Positions 10,463-21,841 of a DNA stretch of 64,000 bases are shown here, in pieces. Under the pieces are notes generated by a model. It had not been told where the DNA came from and did no database searches. It saw only the letters and a list, made by a program, of their open reading frames with translations. Within the stretch, counting starts at the first letter, position 1. Each line of letters begins with the position of its first letter. Location: positions 1,612,001 through 1,676,000 of the forward strand of contig QYRS01000002.1 in the NCBI GenBank assembly GCA_006503535.1, given 5' to 3'. This stretch comes from Arthrinium phaeospermum (Eukaryota > Ascomycota > Sordariomycetes > Amphisphaeriales > Apiosporaceae). Both the position numbers and the translations under genes were made by a program.

Positions 10463-12112
10463 ATGAGAGTGTCTGGAACCCGGATTGCCGGCGTCGTCGC
10501 GGCGGCCGCCGTCTCTGCAAATGGCCAAAACCTGTTAGCTGAGGCGCCTCTGACCAACACAACCACCACGGAACAGTTCGCCGAGGCATGCAAAGCGTTT
10601 TCCCAGCAGGTTCAGATCGCCAACAGCACCTTTGTCTCGGCCGAGTTCGTTGCCGCCAACACCACGCTGCAATTCCCCAATGTCGACCCGTCCTGTAGCA
10701 GACCCTCACAGCTCGTGTCGGTGCCTCTGTGCCGAGTCCAGGCCAACATCACCACTTCGAGCAGCTCCGGACTCCACTTCGAAGCCTGGCTTCCCCAGAA
10801 CTGGACTGGCCGGTTTCTCAGCACCGGCAACGGCGGCCTCGGTGGCTGCGTCCAGTACGACGACGTCGAGTGGACGGCCTCGCTGGGCTTTGCCGCCGTG
10901 GCCACCAACAACGGCCACGACGGCATGAGCGGGGTGCCCTTGTACAAGAAGCCCGAGGTCGTCACAGACTTCGCCTGGCGCGCCATTGAAACCGGTGTCG
11001 TGGTAGGCAAGGACGTGTCCAAGGCCTTTTACGGCAAGGCCCACACCAAGAGCTACTACCTAGGTTGCTCCACCGGCGGCAGACAGGGTATGAAGATGGT
11101 GCAGGACTTCCCCGACCTGTTCGATGGCGTCTCCGCTGGCGCCCCGGCCATGAACTTCAACAACCTCAACACCTGGAGTGCCCACTTCCTGCCGGTAACA
11201 GGCTCCAACACGAGCGACACCTTCGTGAGCCAGGACCTGTGGAACGTCGTGCACAAGGACATGCTGAGCCAGTGCGACGCGCTCGACGGCCACGCAGACG
11301 GCATCCTCGAGGCGCCCGACCTGTGCCGGTACAAGGCCGACGGTCTTCTGTGCGGCAACGGAGCCGCGCCGGCGGGCGCCTGCCTGACGGACAAGCAGAT
11401 CAATACGGTCAACACCATCTTTAGCGACATGAAGGCGCCCAACGGCACCGTGTTGTATCCCCGGATGCAGCCGGGCAGCGAGGCAGCCATGGCCTTCAAC
11501 TCGTACTACAACGGGCAGCCGAGCGAGAAGGCGGACTGGATCAAGTACGTGGTCATGTCGGACCCCAACTTCGACCTGACCAAGTTCACGCCGGACCTGT
11601 GGGCCCTGTCCGACACGCTGAACCCGGCCGACATCGCGACGACCAAGGCGGACATCTCGGCCTTCCGGGACCGCGGCGGCAAGCTGCTGCACTACCACGG
11701 CACCATGGACGCCATCATCAGCAGCGACAACTCGCCGCGCTACTACGAGAGCGTGCGCGCCGCCCTCAAGCAGGAGCCGGCCGAGCTCGACGCCTTCTAC
11801 CGCTTCTTCCGCGTCTCGGGCATGGGCCACTGCAGCGGCGGGCCCGGCGCCCACTACATCGGCAACCAGAAGAAGCAGCTCGCCTTCCCCGGCCAGGCCG
11901 ACCAGAGCGTGCTCATGGACCTCGTCCGCTGGGTCGAGCAGGACCAGGCCCCCGACTTCCTCACCGGCACCGCCTTCGTCAACGATACTCAGGGCGGCGA
12001 GGTCGCCTTTACCCGCCGGCACTGCCGCTGGCCCACCATGAACAAGTTTATGGGCGGGGACGCCAACAGCGCCGATTCGTGGTCTTGTGTTTCTTACAAC
12101 GCCACTACCTAG
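10463..12112 (+). CDS. Secreted tannase / feruloyl esterase family protein
   Basis: A 549-aa single-exon carboxylesterase of the tannase family, which cleaves ester bonds of gallate or hydroxycinnamate esters in plant material. A signal peptide is expected at residues 1-21 (hydrophobic core then ANGQ). The nucleophile motif GCSTGG places Ser at ~203 preceded by Cys; the family pairs this Cys with the one next to the catalytic His, here MGHCSGG (~454-460). The acid lies in HGTMDAII (~Asp416). DGHADGILEAPDLC (~275-288) matches the lid calcium-binding loop. Many N-X-S/T sites fit secretion. Substrate (ferulate or gallate) cannot be decided from sequence alone. Third codon positions are strongly GC-rich. 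Confidence 0.92.
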   Translation: MRVSGTRIAGVVAAAAVSANGQNLLAEAPLTNTTTTEQFAEACKAFSQQVQIANSTFVSAEFVAANTTLQFPNVDPSCSRPSQLVSVPLCRVQANITTSSSSGLHFEAWLPQNWTGRFLSTGNGGLGGCVQYDDVEWTASLGFAAVATNNGHDGMSGVPLYKKPEVVTDFAWRAIETGVVVGKDVSKAFYGKAHTKSYYLGCSTGGRQGMKMVQDFPDLFDGVSAGAPAMNFNNLNTWSAHFLPVTGSNTSDTFVSQDLWNVVHKDMLSQCDALDGHADGILEAPDLCRYKADGLLCGNGAAPAGACLTDKQINTVNTIFSDMKAPNGTVLYPRMQPGSEAAMAFNSYYNGQPSEKADWIKYVVMSDPNFDLTKFTPDLWALSDTLNPADIATTKADISAFRDRGGKLLHYHGTMDAIISSDNSPRYYESVRAALKQEPAELDAFYRFFRVSGMGHCSGGPGAHYIGNQKKQLAFPGQADQSVLMDLVRWVEQDQAPDFLTGTAFVNDTQGGEVAFTRRHCRWPTMNKFMGGDANSADSWSCVSYNATT

Positions 12113-12334
12113 GCAGAGAACATGGCGGGTTATGTTTGGATACTCCTGTTTAAGGGGCTGGGGTCGCCAGCTTTTTGTTTTGGCCCCTTCTGTAACAAAA
12201 CAAATTCTTGTATAATTACTAGATTTACATATAAGAGTAGCACACACTTTGAAGACTAATGATATGAACGATAAAGTACGTATATCGTTCACCGGCGAAT
12301 GAGAAAAGACAAAGTAATTACATTGCTTGGTCCC

Positions 12335-13900
12335 CTATCCCCAGAAGCTCCTCCGTTTGCTGGATGATTTGTCCTGGGTGTCTTTTGCAGATCTTGCAGC
12401 TCTCTTTTGGTCCTGATAACTCAGCTGTGCCGCTACAGTCGGTTTTTTGTCTGTTAAGTACGGACTGCCTAGATACACCGCACTCTCCACCATTAGCTGC
12501 TCTGCGTCGTAGTGGTTCCCTGCCGAGTTTCCGGCCTTCACGAGCGCCGGGGCGACGATTAGGGTCACGCGAGTTGCGCCCTCTTCGAAGTTGTTGTTCA
12601 CGGGTTTCATCGCAAAGTCGTTAAACTCGATGCCGTGGCGGCTGTCCCCCGGGTACTCGCAAAACCACGATGCCCTCTGCTGGGACAGATCCGAGTCGAG
12701 CTGGACGGCTTCCAGGACGAAGTCGAAAAGCTGCTGGATTAGGGTGGGATCCCACGTCTTGAGCAGGCCCCGCAGGTCTTTCTGGATACGGGCCACGGTT
12801 TCGTATGCGTTTGCTTTGACGCTGTCTCGCTTTGCGTAAGATGATAGGAGAGCCGCAGTTTGGCTCCTCCAGAGGTGGTAATGTGCATTTCCAGACCGAC
12901 CGCTGCCAGCAACATTCCTGTCTATTTATAAGGTTAGTTTCTAGCTGGCAAGGAGTTGTGATAGACGGGTGAACATACTCATGTCATAGAATTTGTCGCA
13001 GAGTTCCCCGGCCCAGTATCCTCGGCTAGGGCAGGCCCGGGACGTAAACACAAACTTGGCCAGGTAATCCCAGATGACTGCTTGAACCAAGTCTACGCGG
13101 TCCTCTTTCGAATGAAGGAACATCTCTGGCTGTAGCGTGATCTTCTGTAGGAAGCCTGGCCTGAACTTGCTCGGGGAATGATACGGCGATGGCTCAACCA
13201 CATTACTGCTCACAATCTGGCCTAGTTCCCACATGAGTTTCCTCCATCTGCTGATGATCTCGCTGTCTGGTAAAAGTCCGGTGCCGGATATCACCTGGTT
13301 TCGAATCGGGCCCGCCTTCTCCTGTACCTTGCGCTGTAGCCACTCAATTGTTTGCACCTGTTCGAGCGTTTCTTCCTGGTAGGATGCCTTCATCTCCTCC
13401 ATTTCCAATTTCAGGCTTCTGACCTGGTGCTGCAAGGCTGCAATTTGCTCCTCGTGAGCATTGTCCGGCTCTTTTGGCAGGCTGCCTCGAGACGAACTGC
13501 CATAGCCGCGCGACACTGTCGTGCGTACGGGACTGGGGGGTCCTTGCTTGAATGGGAAACGCTCACCCGCCAGCTTACTTGACGAATTCGAGGCCGTTAT
13601 GGAAGATATATGTCGGTCTTCTCTCATAGGCTTGACCCCAGAATCTGGATCCGGTTCAGGCCACGGCCCAGGTGGATGCAATGCGTCGTCTGGTGTCAGG
13701 GGCCGGACGGTGGGATCTTTGCCTCTCGTCCCGGGATCTGTCGTAACCTTGGAAAGGACGAAGCCATTCGCGTTCGGTTTGGATGTGTTTCGCCTGAAGA
13801 GGGGCCTTACTCTCCTCCCCAAGAACGAACCCTTGGTGTACGGAAGTCCTCCGATCTCAGGATACCGCCCATCCTCTCCGGTGTTTGGTTCGCCGCGCAT
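12335..13900 (-). CDS. Hypothetical coiled-coil protein
   Basis: Two exons, 13900-12979 and 12917-12335, with a 61-nt intron (GTATGT...CTAAC...ACAG) splitting an Arg codon; about 502 aa. The first ~130 residues are Pro/Ser/Arg-rich and look disordered. Residues ~148-195 are heptad-like (EEQIAALQHQVRSLKLEMEE) and predict a coiled coil. The C-terminal ~290 residues are helical and conserved-looking (LMWELGQIVSS; VDLVQAVIWDYLAKFVF; LQQ-like amphipathic stretches), ending in a basic Ser/Lys tail. I do not recognise the domain. An in-frame TGA lies upstream of the chosen ATG with no Met between, so the start is firm unless there is an upstream exon. It is convergent with the esterase gene. Confidence 0.7.
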
Positions 13901-15161
13901 AGTTTCGCCGGAGCACTTTCAAGAGATCATTCGAACCTGGAAATTTGAGCCGCACAGCCCATCCAAACGTCTTGGGTATCCGTGGCGGATTGAGGCCGAT
14001 GACCCACTCCTGCAAATCCCGGCGCTTCGCAAGTTGTTTGTCATGCGGTGGTGGCTGCTGCTAGCTTCCTGGAAGGCTTGGACATTCAGCTCAACAACAC
14101 CCAGTGTCGGAAGCTATGTGTTTCGCACGTTTCCAAAGCCTGATGCGAGTTTTCTCAATACGCTTGCGGTACGCCGGGCCACCACAGCTTATACAAAGGG
14201 CGGCTAACTTGTCACATTCATTATCTAGAGACGCTGACCGATGAACCTTTGGACGGGATTTGTTCGGCGTACTGCGCATCGGGAAATCCTGTGATATTGT
14301 CGAAGCCTGGTGGATTGCTTTCAGGCCAGTAGTCAGACGAAGCTCTCACCGTGCGTCCTCAGGTATTCTATGGTGGGTGTGTAATCAATATCTCCTCGCA
14401 TGTATACTGTGTGTGGGTATTACTAAATATATCTATTACGCATATGGTTATATATACACTTGTGGCTGACCTTCTCGAGAAATGGTCAAACATGGCGCTC
14501 TTATTCCCGGCTAACCTTTCAGCTGGTGCCAGTCTTTTGATAGCTCCTTGACTCCTCATTTGCGGGCAGTGTCGTGCCTGCAGCCACAAGTCGTGTTGAT
14601 ATTGATGTCGGGCCGCCAGCTCATGGATGTCTGCATTTGTCTCAACATGTGACGGCTTTTGTGCCCAGCCATTGGTTGGAATTCCAGAGGCTTCACCACA
14701 AGGCGTGAACGCAGGTCGCGATGGGTCTTGGCCAAGCCGAAAATACAACAATTGTGGTCGGTGGTATTTAAGGCTTGCCGTACTTGTCCAAGCCTGGGCT
14801 AATTATGGCAATATACAGCCGTAAGTTGGCTTGGGGCATTGCCACTCTCGAGAATGGAACCCTTTGCAAGGCTCTGGGAGTTGTGGCGTAGCTGATCAAA
14901 GGCTTACTTTTTGATTTATGAACACCCGTGAGCTGTTGTGATTTCCAGCATCCCTGGGACCTGAAAGGTGATCCTGGGATACTCAAACTAATCCAAAGCA
15001 CATTCTGTCCAAAAGCAGTGAATATGCCGGAAAACACTACAGTTCGGTGGAGCGCAGCCAAGCCATACAACTTTGGCATAGCAGAACTACAAGGCTCGCC
15101 TGTACCGCAATCTTCCAATCGGTACAAAACAGGTCAGCAGTCTCGCTCTCCCCGGCTTCGA
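13901..15161. other. Intergenic, no supported gene
   Basis: Short frames only. An in-frame ATG at 15024 could extend the downstream Hsp70-like gene by 46 codons; the extra residues show no conserved motif, so the shorter start is used. Confidence 0.45.
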
Positions 15162-17421
15162 ATGCCCAGCAGGCCCTCGGACAAATTCATTGCAATAGGC
15201 ATCGACTTTGGGACTACGTGAGTTCTCCAATGATCCATAAAACACGCTTAAACAGATCTGACGCTGGTCCCGGTTCTCAGGAGTGTCCTGGGCTTACTCT
15301 GAGGATCCCGACCTGATACACGAAGTCAGTCACTGGCCCGCCGAGTCGCAAAACAAGGACGAGATCCAAGTGCCGACTATCTACGATGTAGCGACCAACA
15401 ATTTCGGATACATGGTCTCAAGGGACGCGTTGCCTATCCGGTGGTTTAAACTTCTCCTCCTGAACGAAAGGGACGCCAAGTATGACCTGAAGAGCTGCGA
15501 GTACCTCTACGATGCGAAATGGAGGCTAGAGGAACGGTCGATGGATGTTATAGGCCTCATCGCAGACTACCTGCGCAAGGTTTGGCAACACACACTGAGC
15601 GAGATCAGCGTCCAGGTAGACATCGAAGCTTTGCCGCTCCGAGTCGCCATCACGGTGCCCGCGATATGGCCCCAGTATGCACGCGAGAAGATGAAGGCTG
15701 CAGCGCAACGAGCCGGCATACTGGAGTATCGACCCATTGGCAAGACTGTTTTACAGCTCGTGGAGGAGCCTGAGGCGGCCGCTCTGGCAACACTTTTTGA
15801 GAGAAAGAAGTACCCCGAGACGAGCGTAAGCTACAGTCGCCAATGCTTGATTAGATACACGATGAGCTAATGGCAACTAGGTCGGCGAGATCTTCGTCGT
15901 ATGTGATTGTGGTGGTGGAACTGTGGTAAGTGGACAACACCTACATGCAAGACTCGCCTTATCCTAATAGACATGTCACTTACTTGAACTGCCAGGACAC
16001 CATCAGCTACAGAGTTAAATCAATGGAGCCCTTTTGTTTGGAGGAAGCTGCAAAGGGGGACGGTAAGACTAAATCTCACTGTCATAAGGCCTGGTAATCC
16101 TCGGCATTGACACGCCTATAGGAAAGCTTTGCGGCGCCTTCTTGATTGATGATGCCTTCGAGACCTGGATGCAGCACAGATCGGGCCTAAGATTCAGCCA
16201 ATGCCACGCACCCAAGAACGAGTTCCGAATATTTGTGAACGAAGAATGGGAGTACACCATGAAGAGAGCCTTTACCGGCAAGGAGGTGAACAAGGAGTTC
16301 ATGCTCCGGCCACCCGCGAAGGCCTTCTCCAAGTTCAAGAGGGTCCGGGGCCAGAGCGATAGCTACTCAATCAAGGGGTAGGTTTCTAGACCCACCATGC
16401 ACGGAAACAAGCGTCCAAAAACTCACAATCTTTCTTAGAGAGACAGTTCGGCAGTTCTATGATGCGACCTTGGTTGGAATTCAACAGCTGATCAGTGACC
16501 AAAAGAGGGAGATCAAGAGAAAGCACAACAAGGAGCCGAAGGTAAGAGAATATTACTAGGACATCTCTGCATCCCTAAACTGCCTGGCTGACACGTCCAA
16601 GAAAATACTTCTCGTCGGTGGGTTAGGTTCCTCTAGGTATATCTACAACAGACTACAGGAAGAGCACCAGAACGTGCTGCAGCCGACTCGGGCGTAAGCA
16701 CAACAGTCCAAATCCCTACGTACTCCTGTTCTAACACATCGGTTATACAGATGGTCCGTTGTGGCTCGAGGAGCGGTCATATCCGTGCTTCGCAACACCC
16801 TTTCCAGCAAAGACTTTGCCGGATCCCAGGACTACAAACGAAAGCAGACTCTCCACCGATTGCCTGAGATCTCTGCACGGGTCTCACGATTCAACTACGG
16901 AGTAGAGAGCGGAGTGCCTGTATGCCGAGCCTTTCCGCCAGTAGATGTCTCTAGGGATAGAGTAACAACAGACTGTGACGGTACCCAGCTGGTGTGGCGT
17001 ATGCGGTGGTACCTCAGACAGGTGAGCATACCGACTTTTTGCGTTTCTGCCCCATCCCCGAACAGCCAACATATCCAACTGACACAGCGACAACTAGGGA
17101 GACACGGTTCATGATCGGAACCCTGTTACTCACAACTTCACGGAATACGTCAAAGATGCAAACGCCACCAAGACCTACTTCAACATCCTGGTGAGCGACA
17201 CAGCCGAGGCATCTGTCAGACAGGACCACACCGTCAAGCAGCTATGTGTAATTGGGTGCGAGTATGAAGTCCCATGGGAAGAGATGGAATTCATTGCTCC
17301 AGGTGTCCGGATGGTGGATAACATTAGTCTTACCATGAGGTTTCAGGGGGAACCAAAGTGGAGCGTGAGGGTTGGTCGCAACACTGTAGAGCGCGACGTC
17401 AATGTCCAGTATACGGACTGA
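15162..17421 (+). CDS. Hsp70-like (actin-fold ATPase) protein
   Basis: Exons 15162-15217, ~15281-15825, 15881-15925, 15996-16062, 16122-16377, 16439-16541, 16602-16693, 16751-17021 and 17098-17421. All later introns are GT-AG and in phase. The actin/Hsp70 ATPase signatures are in order: phosphate-1 loop AIGIDFGTT in exon 1, phosphate-2 VVCDCGGGTV in exons 3-4, and adenosine motif LLVGGLGSSRYI in exon 7. The protein ends in a short divergent region instead of a canonical substrate-binding domain, as in the divergent Hsp70-like proteins expanded in filamentous fungi. The first junction is anomalous: the only donor (15218) and the best acceptor (15280) put exon 2 out of frame, although FSGVSWAYSE is readable just across it. 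So the copy may be damaged, or the sequence may have an indel. Confidence 0.8.
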
Positions 17422-17972
17422 GAAAGCGGTCTTTGTCTCCTCCAGTCATGGATTACAAATGACAAAAAGGCGGCCTGCAGCACGTTGGCCGTTTTTGTTC
17501 TGATGATTCCTTGGCAAAGCGTGCTTATGGATTCGGGAAGCCACTTGACGACGGCTTCTAATATGCGAACGTTTTAGTCGGGGAGCCGAATTAAACAAGG
17601 TCTCGTACTTGCCTGTGCTCTTTTACTGATCTATCTCGTGTGGGATATTTGACAATGAGTCAACGGCGTAAGATTCGATGCGGCTTTGCTTTGTAATAGT
17701 TCCGGGGGCACAGTCAGCCCGCCCCCTGATTTGCTAGCGCCAAAGGATTACTGAGTAGCCCCGAAAAGGCCGAACAGAGGATCGGCGCGGAGGAACAAGA
17801 GGATAATTTGTCAAGTCTGGACAACAAGATCATTCCGCATAGCATGATGCCGAATAATTATAATATGTTTGATGGTGCCCCTAAGGGCTTTCCTGGAAAT
17901 GGAAGAGAAATAACTTGACATTCATGATACTCGGACTACTATACAGAAATAAATAATACTCCCACCTACACA
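17422..17972. other. Intergenic, 3' and 5' flanks
   Basis: There are no frames worth calling. The 3' flank of the Hsp70-like gene and the 5' flank of the SRR1-like gene share this space. Confidence 0.5.
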
Positions 17973-18782
17973 ATGCCTCATTCAACTGGTTTTGTTGACC
18001 AACCACGGCTGCACAAGACGGGAAACAGCTTGAAATACCCCAAAAGAACTCCTAAGCAACAAGGTGAAATCCAACGACTATATGATGAAGCAAAACGCCA
18101 GTACGACCAATCCACCTGGTCGTCTTCGATAGAAGCGCTGCTAAGCAGCAAAAGTCTACCAACCGTTACCAACATTGTTTCATTAGGACTAGGCAGTCTT
18201 TACGAGAAGTCCAAAGATCAGCCGCGGCGGTTGAAGCAGCTGGCCATGTTGCTTGGCGTAGCCGAATATCTGCGGTCGGCGAGCACCTCCGAAATCAACA
18301 TCTACGCGCAGGACCCCAGTTTCACAAAAGCAGATGAAGCACTTCTCCAGAGCATGGGCGTTCAAGTGCTGAAGACTACGTCGCCGTCGGACCTGGGCGA
18401 GGCGGGGCATGTCATCGACGAAAAGACGCTGGTGTACAGCCCCTTTCTCACGATAGAGGCGTACGAGCTATTGCTGGGAACCTGCACGGTGGACCTGCTG
18501 GTGGGGGACGACTTCAACGCGTTGCGCTCGAAGTGGAAGAAACACACGGCCGAGCACAGGCAGGTGGAACAGCTGATGAAATCGGGCGTGTCGCAGTACC
18601 AAAGACGCAGTATCAGCGGTAATGGGTTCTGGCGAGACGACGACAGACACTTCCCGATGGCTTTGTATAGTCGAGAACACCGTGTAATAAGGAGGCAGAC
18701 GGGCGCCAAGGACCAAAGCAGTAGAAAACAGTTGTTGCCGGATATTCAACCCAGGGGTGAAACACCCCGTGCTAGGTTGTAG
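17973..18782 (+). CDS. SRR1-like domain protein
   Basis: A 269-aa single-exon frame with ATG in a good context (CACAATGCC). Residues ~65-200 show the SRR1-like pattern: NIVSLGLGSL, a helix followed by INIYAQDPSFTKADEALL, a second strand GVQVLKT, then TLVYSPFL and LLVGDDFNAL. This matches the Rossmann-like fold named after plant SRR1 (red-light and clock signalling) and its yeast relative Ber1. In fungi the domain is common, mostly uncharacterised, and probably cytosolic. The last ~45 residues are basic and may be disordered. It follows the Hsp70-like gene on the same strand, but 550 bp apart, so nothing suggests co-transcription. Confidence 0.75.
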   Translation: MPHSTGFVDQPRLHKTGNSLKYPKRTPKQQGEIQRLYDEAKRQYDQSTWSSSIEALLSSKSLPTVTNIVSLGLGSLYEKSKDQPRRLKQLAMLLGVAEYLRSASTSEINIYAQDPSFTKADEALLQSMGVQVLKTTSPSDLGEAGHVIDEKTLVYSPFLTIEAYELLLGTCTVDLLVGDDFNALRSKWKKHTAEHRQVEQLMKSGVSQYQRRSISGNGFWRDDDRHFPMALYSREHRVIRRQTGAKDQSSRKQLLPDIQPRGETPRARL

Positions 18783-19054
18783 ACTGCTATACTTACTTTA
18801 CTACATACATGTAATTATTAGGGGACAGAGACAGCATCAAACACGGGACTAGTCATAGTGCACTCGTACGGTATACATGAAAATATTTATTGCTTTTACT
18901 ACTCGCCTTTTCCAACCCTCAAGAAACAAGGTGAGCACGATGCTCTCAAACTACTTTCTCACCTAGATAAACAGATAAAACAAAGCTTTGCAACGGATGA
19001 ACTGGCCTTGAGAGATCCGGGTGGTAACTCTAAGACGGAACGGATGGAAACTCC

Positions 19055-19483
19055 TTAAACCGCAGCCGGCCGACCGGGCTGGGCAGTTGGAGCGGGAGGA
19101 GCAGGCTGTTCAGGTTGAGGTTGAGGTGGAAGGAATTCCAACGGAACGGCATCGGCTCTTGACGCAATTCGCGATTTTCCCACGAGGTACATCAAAATGA
19201 AAGCAATAGCCAACCCCAGTGCAATGACGCCGAAGGCGATGGCGAGGATTAAAAGAACGAGCCGATTCCTATCATGACTGTGACAGTCGCATGTGTTATT
19301 GCCGGAGCCCCTCACCTTGAAGTAGGTGAGGAACCCCCCGTTGTCGTCGACGCCGCCATCGGCACTGGTAGGGCCTCCGCAAATCTGGCTCATCGCAGCC
19401 GAGTAGAAGTTGGAGCCAGCCACACCAGCCGCTGCGCCAATGTTGCCGTCGAACGCGACGGGGTAGACCACGTAGTTGGGCAT
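19055..19483 (-). CDS. Small single-pass membrane protein
   Basis: A 142-aa frame from the ATG at 19483. The N-terminal ~65 residues are Gly/Ala/Ser-rich with one N-X-T site (NNTC) and three Cys. A strong membrane segment spans ~76-99 (LVLLILAIAFGVIALGLAIAF), followed by KSRIASR, and the tail is Pro/Gln-rich (PPQPQPEQPAPPAP). With no cleavable signal peptide and Arg/Lys just after the segment, an outside N terminus and cytosolic Pro-rich tail is likely. No family recognised. It has a normal ATG and ends with a clear stop, but small size leaves some doubt that it is a gene. Confidence 0.55.
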   Translation of the reverse strand: MPNYVVYPVAFDGNIGAAAGVAGSNFYSAAMSQICGGPTSADGGVDDNGGFLTYFKVRGSGNNTCDCHSHDRNRLVLLILAIAFGVIALGLAIAFILMYLVGKSRIASRADAVPLEFLPPQPQPEQPAPPAPTAQPGRPAAV

Positions 19484-21294
19484 CTTGTTCAGTGGTGTTG
19501 GGATAAGATTCGGTTTAGATGATGGCTGGGGACGTTCGGAGAGGTCGGGCTATCAGCGAGCAGATGCTTCTGGGTAAGTGATGCTTTTGGGGACCAGTGA
19601 GGAACTGGGTGGGCATTTATACTAATTCATGATATCCCAAGACCTTAACCTTACGGTTGTTGTGTGAGAAACTCATTGATTGTCGTAACAACGCCAAAGA
19701 CGTTGTGCTCTCGTTGTCGTCTTTGTCTGGTAACATGCTTCTTCCTGCGAGGGCTCGACAAAGGGCTTGTTTCCCGCAACTTATGGCGTGTGCATACAAA
19801 GCCCATTGTCTTCGGACGGGGAGAAAGGAATACAGCCCGTACTGCTTGACTGCCAAACGATAATATGGCCCATTGCGAGGACCGGGTTTGACCAAGTTCC
19901 TATTAGGACAATAGCTACGTGGTATCAACGTGAAAACCCGACGTCTGCTATTCGGGCGTTGGACCTCAAGTTGCAGGCCATTTCCCAATTCATGGCTATT
20001 GAGCAAGGGCCGGACAAGCAACACTATGCGACTGTTTGCTGTCTTGGTAAAAAGGTACGGGACGAACCGTCGTTGGCTACGGCGACGTTCTTTTGCACGA
20101 ACTGCTGCTTCTATCAAGTACGTATGTACGTATGTACGTAACGATGCGACAGAATAACCGAAGCATACAAGAAGAAGAAGAAAACCGAAGTCGGTAAATA
20201 AAAACAACGCGCTGTCTAGGTACACTTAGGAGGCTCCATACAAATATTTCGCCATTAAGTCAAAGCATGAGAATGGAAACCCTTGACTTGCAAATAGCAG
20301 ACCCAAAGCGTACCAAGAAATAAGTGAACAGAGCAGGTAAGCACTAGGTACTGTATGTATTTCGTGGCGGCGGCTGTTAGGTTCAGGTTTGAGCTGGCAC
20401 TTGGGGTGGTAGTGACAGAGAGGCGTTGAAGATTAATCAAAACTGCTCGAGTCCCTTCCGTTCGACCAGTAGGGACATCATAAGACACCGTACTAACTAA
20501 ACAGCTAGGCTTCTCCCGACAGCTAGCAATTAATATAAATAATACATATAATATACGAATAATCGGGTAATTATTACACTCGTTAACTGTTTATTATTAC
20601 TAATTATTCTATTCGAGTACTTTAAGCATGGGCGATTAGCCTGGTTATTCCGGTGTCTATTTGATGTCACTTCTGGTTCGACTAACCTTAAACCGTTGGA
20701 GCAACCCACTGCCGCCAGTAGATTGGTCCCAGCTCACTCACCCGCTCCATACTGATCTCCGTCTCCAGTCGCATCAATTTTCCTTCATATTGGTACCTAC
20801 GGTACCTGAAAAAGCATTTCAGATATGGGAAAGCCCTTGATAAAGATTGATTGATTGATTCAAAACTCACGCGCCTTGCTGGCTTTTCCCGACATTGCAT
20901 CGCATTGCATTACTTTACATTGGTCTCACTCCAATCCGCGGATTGACTGATTGATTGATTGTTCGATTGACCAGACCAAAACCGACCGCATCGCCTCGCA
21001 TCGCTTTGTCCCCAATCGATTCATTGGATTGTAAGGCCCCAACGAGCTTGTATTAGGTACCGTGCCGAAGCGCGTCCAGGGTCGTCGCATCCGCATTTGG
21101 TGCCAGTAGTCAGTGCAGGGTGCTGTCCGTTGCTGGTGCGCTGGTGCTGCTGGCTGGGGAAAAATCCAATTACGGCTTCCCCTCCTCCATTATCTCTGCG
21201 GTTTTCTTACCTGTACAACGCGTGGTACAAGACATACATTACCTTGAACAACTCCGCAACCCATCATTCCAGCTCGACAACCAACAAAGACCAA
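19484..21294. other. Intergenic, 1.8 kb, AT-rich with simple repeats
   Basis: Simple repeats occur at 20117-20142 (GTACGTATGTACGTATGTAC), at 20847-20860 and at 20941-20969 (GATT units). 20525-20620 is very AT-rich. A 202-codon minus frame (19617-20225) and a plus frame (19767-20141) overlap each other; neither has motif support. The final ~250 bp are the promoter and 5' UTR of the Ran-binding protein gene. Confidence 0.5.
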
Positions 21295-21785
21295 ATGGCC
21301 GGCCAGGATCCTGCTGCTGTCGGCAAACAGAGCCCAACTCCTTCCGAAACCGACCGCATAAAGCCTCCTTCTGCAGCCGAAGACCCCGATACCGCCGCCG
21401 CGCGCAAAGAGCTTCGCAACACGGTCATCTCTGACAAGCCTGATCTTGCCCCATCCTCAGCCATGGCCTCTTCTGCTGCCGCCGCCGACGCTGCTGCTAC
21501 GGACTCCGACACGGCCTCCGCTCGGAACAACACGCCCGACCACGAGAACAAGATGAAGGACCAGATTTCGTCCCCAAAGAAGAAGCGGGCGCACGACGAG
21601 GTCGATCAGAACAAGGACTCGACCCAGGATGCCAATGGCGATGTCTCGCCGCTGGGCGCCGATGCGAACCCCAACAGAACTGACAGATCAGAGCCCGAAA
21701 AGAAGCGCCCCCGGGACGTCTCCAGCGAGACGAAAGCCGCCGCACAGAACAATGCTGTAAGTCACATTATATAATATTTTCTCTT

Positions 21786-21841
<56 letters not shown>

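Noticed and set aside
11060..12292. 410-codon minus-strand frame
   Set aside because: Antisense of the GC-rich tannase gene; Val/Gly/Arg/Ala-rich with no motif, while the plus strand has full catalytic signatures.
17860..17885. Match of AATATGTTTGATGG to the repeat region near 4013
   Set aside because: A 14-bp match alone is too short to claim a dispersed element.
19617..20225. 202-codon minus frame overlapping a 124-codon plus frame
   Set aside because: Neither has a domain or splice support, and both strands being open argues for chance.
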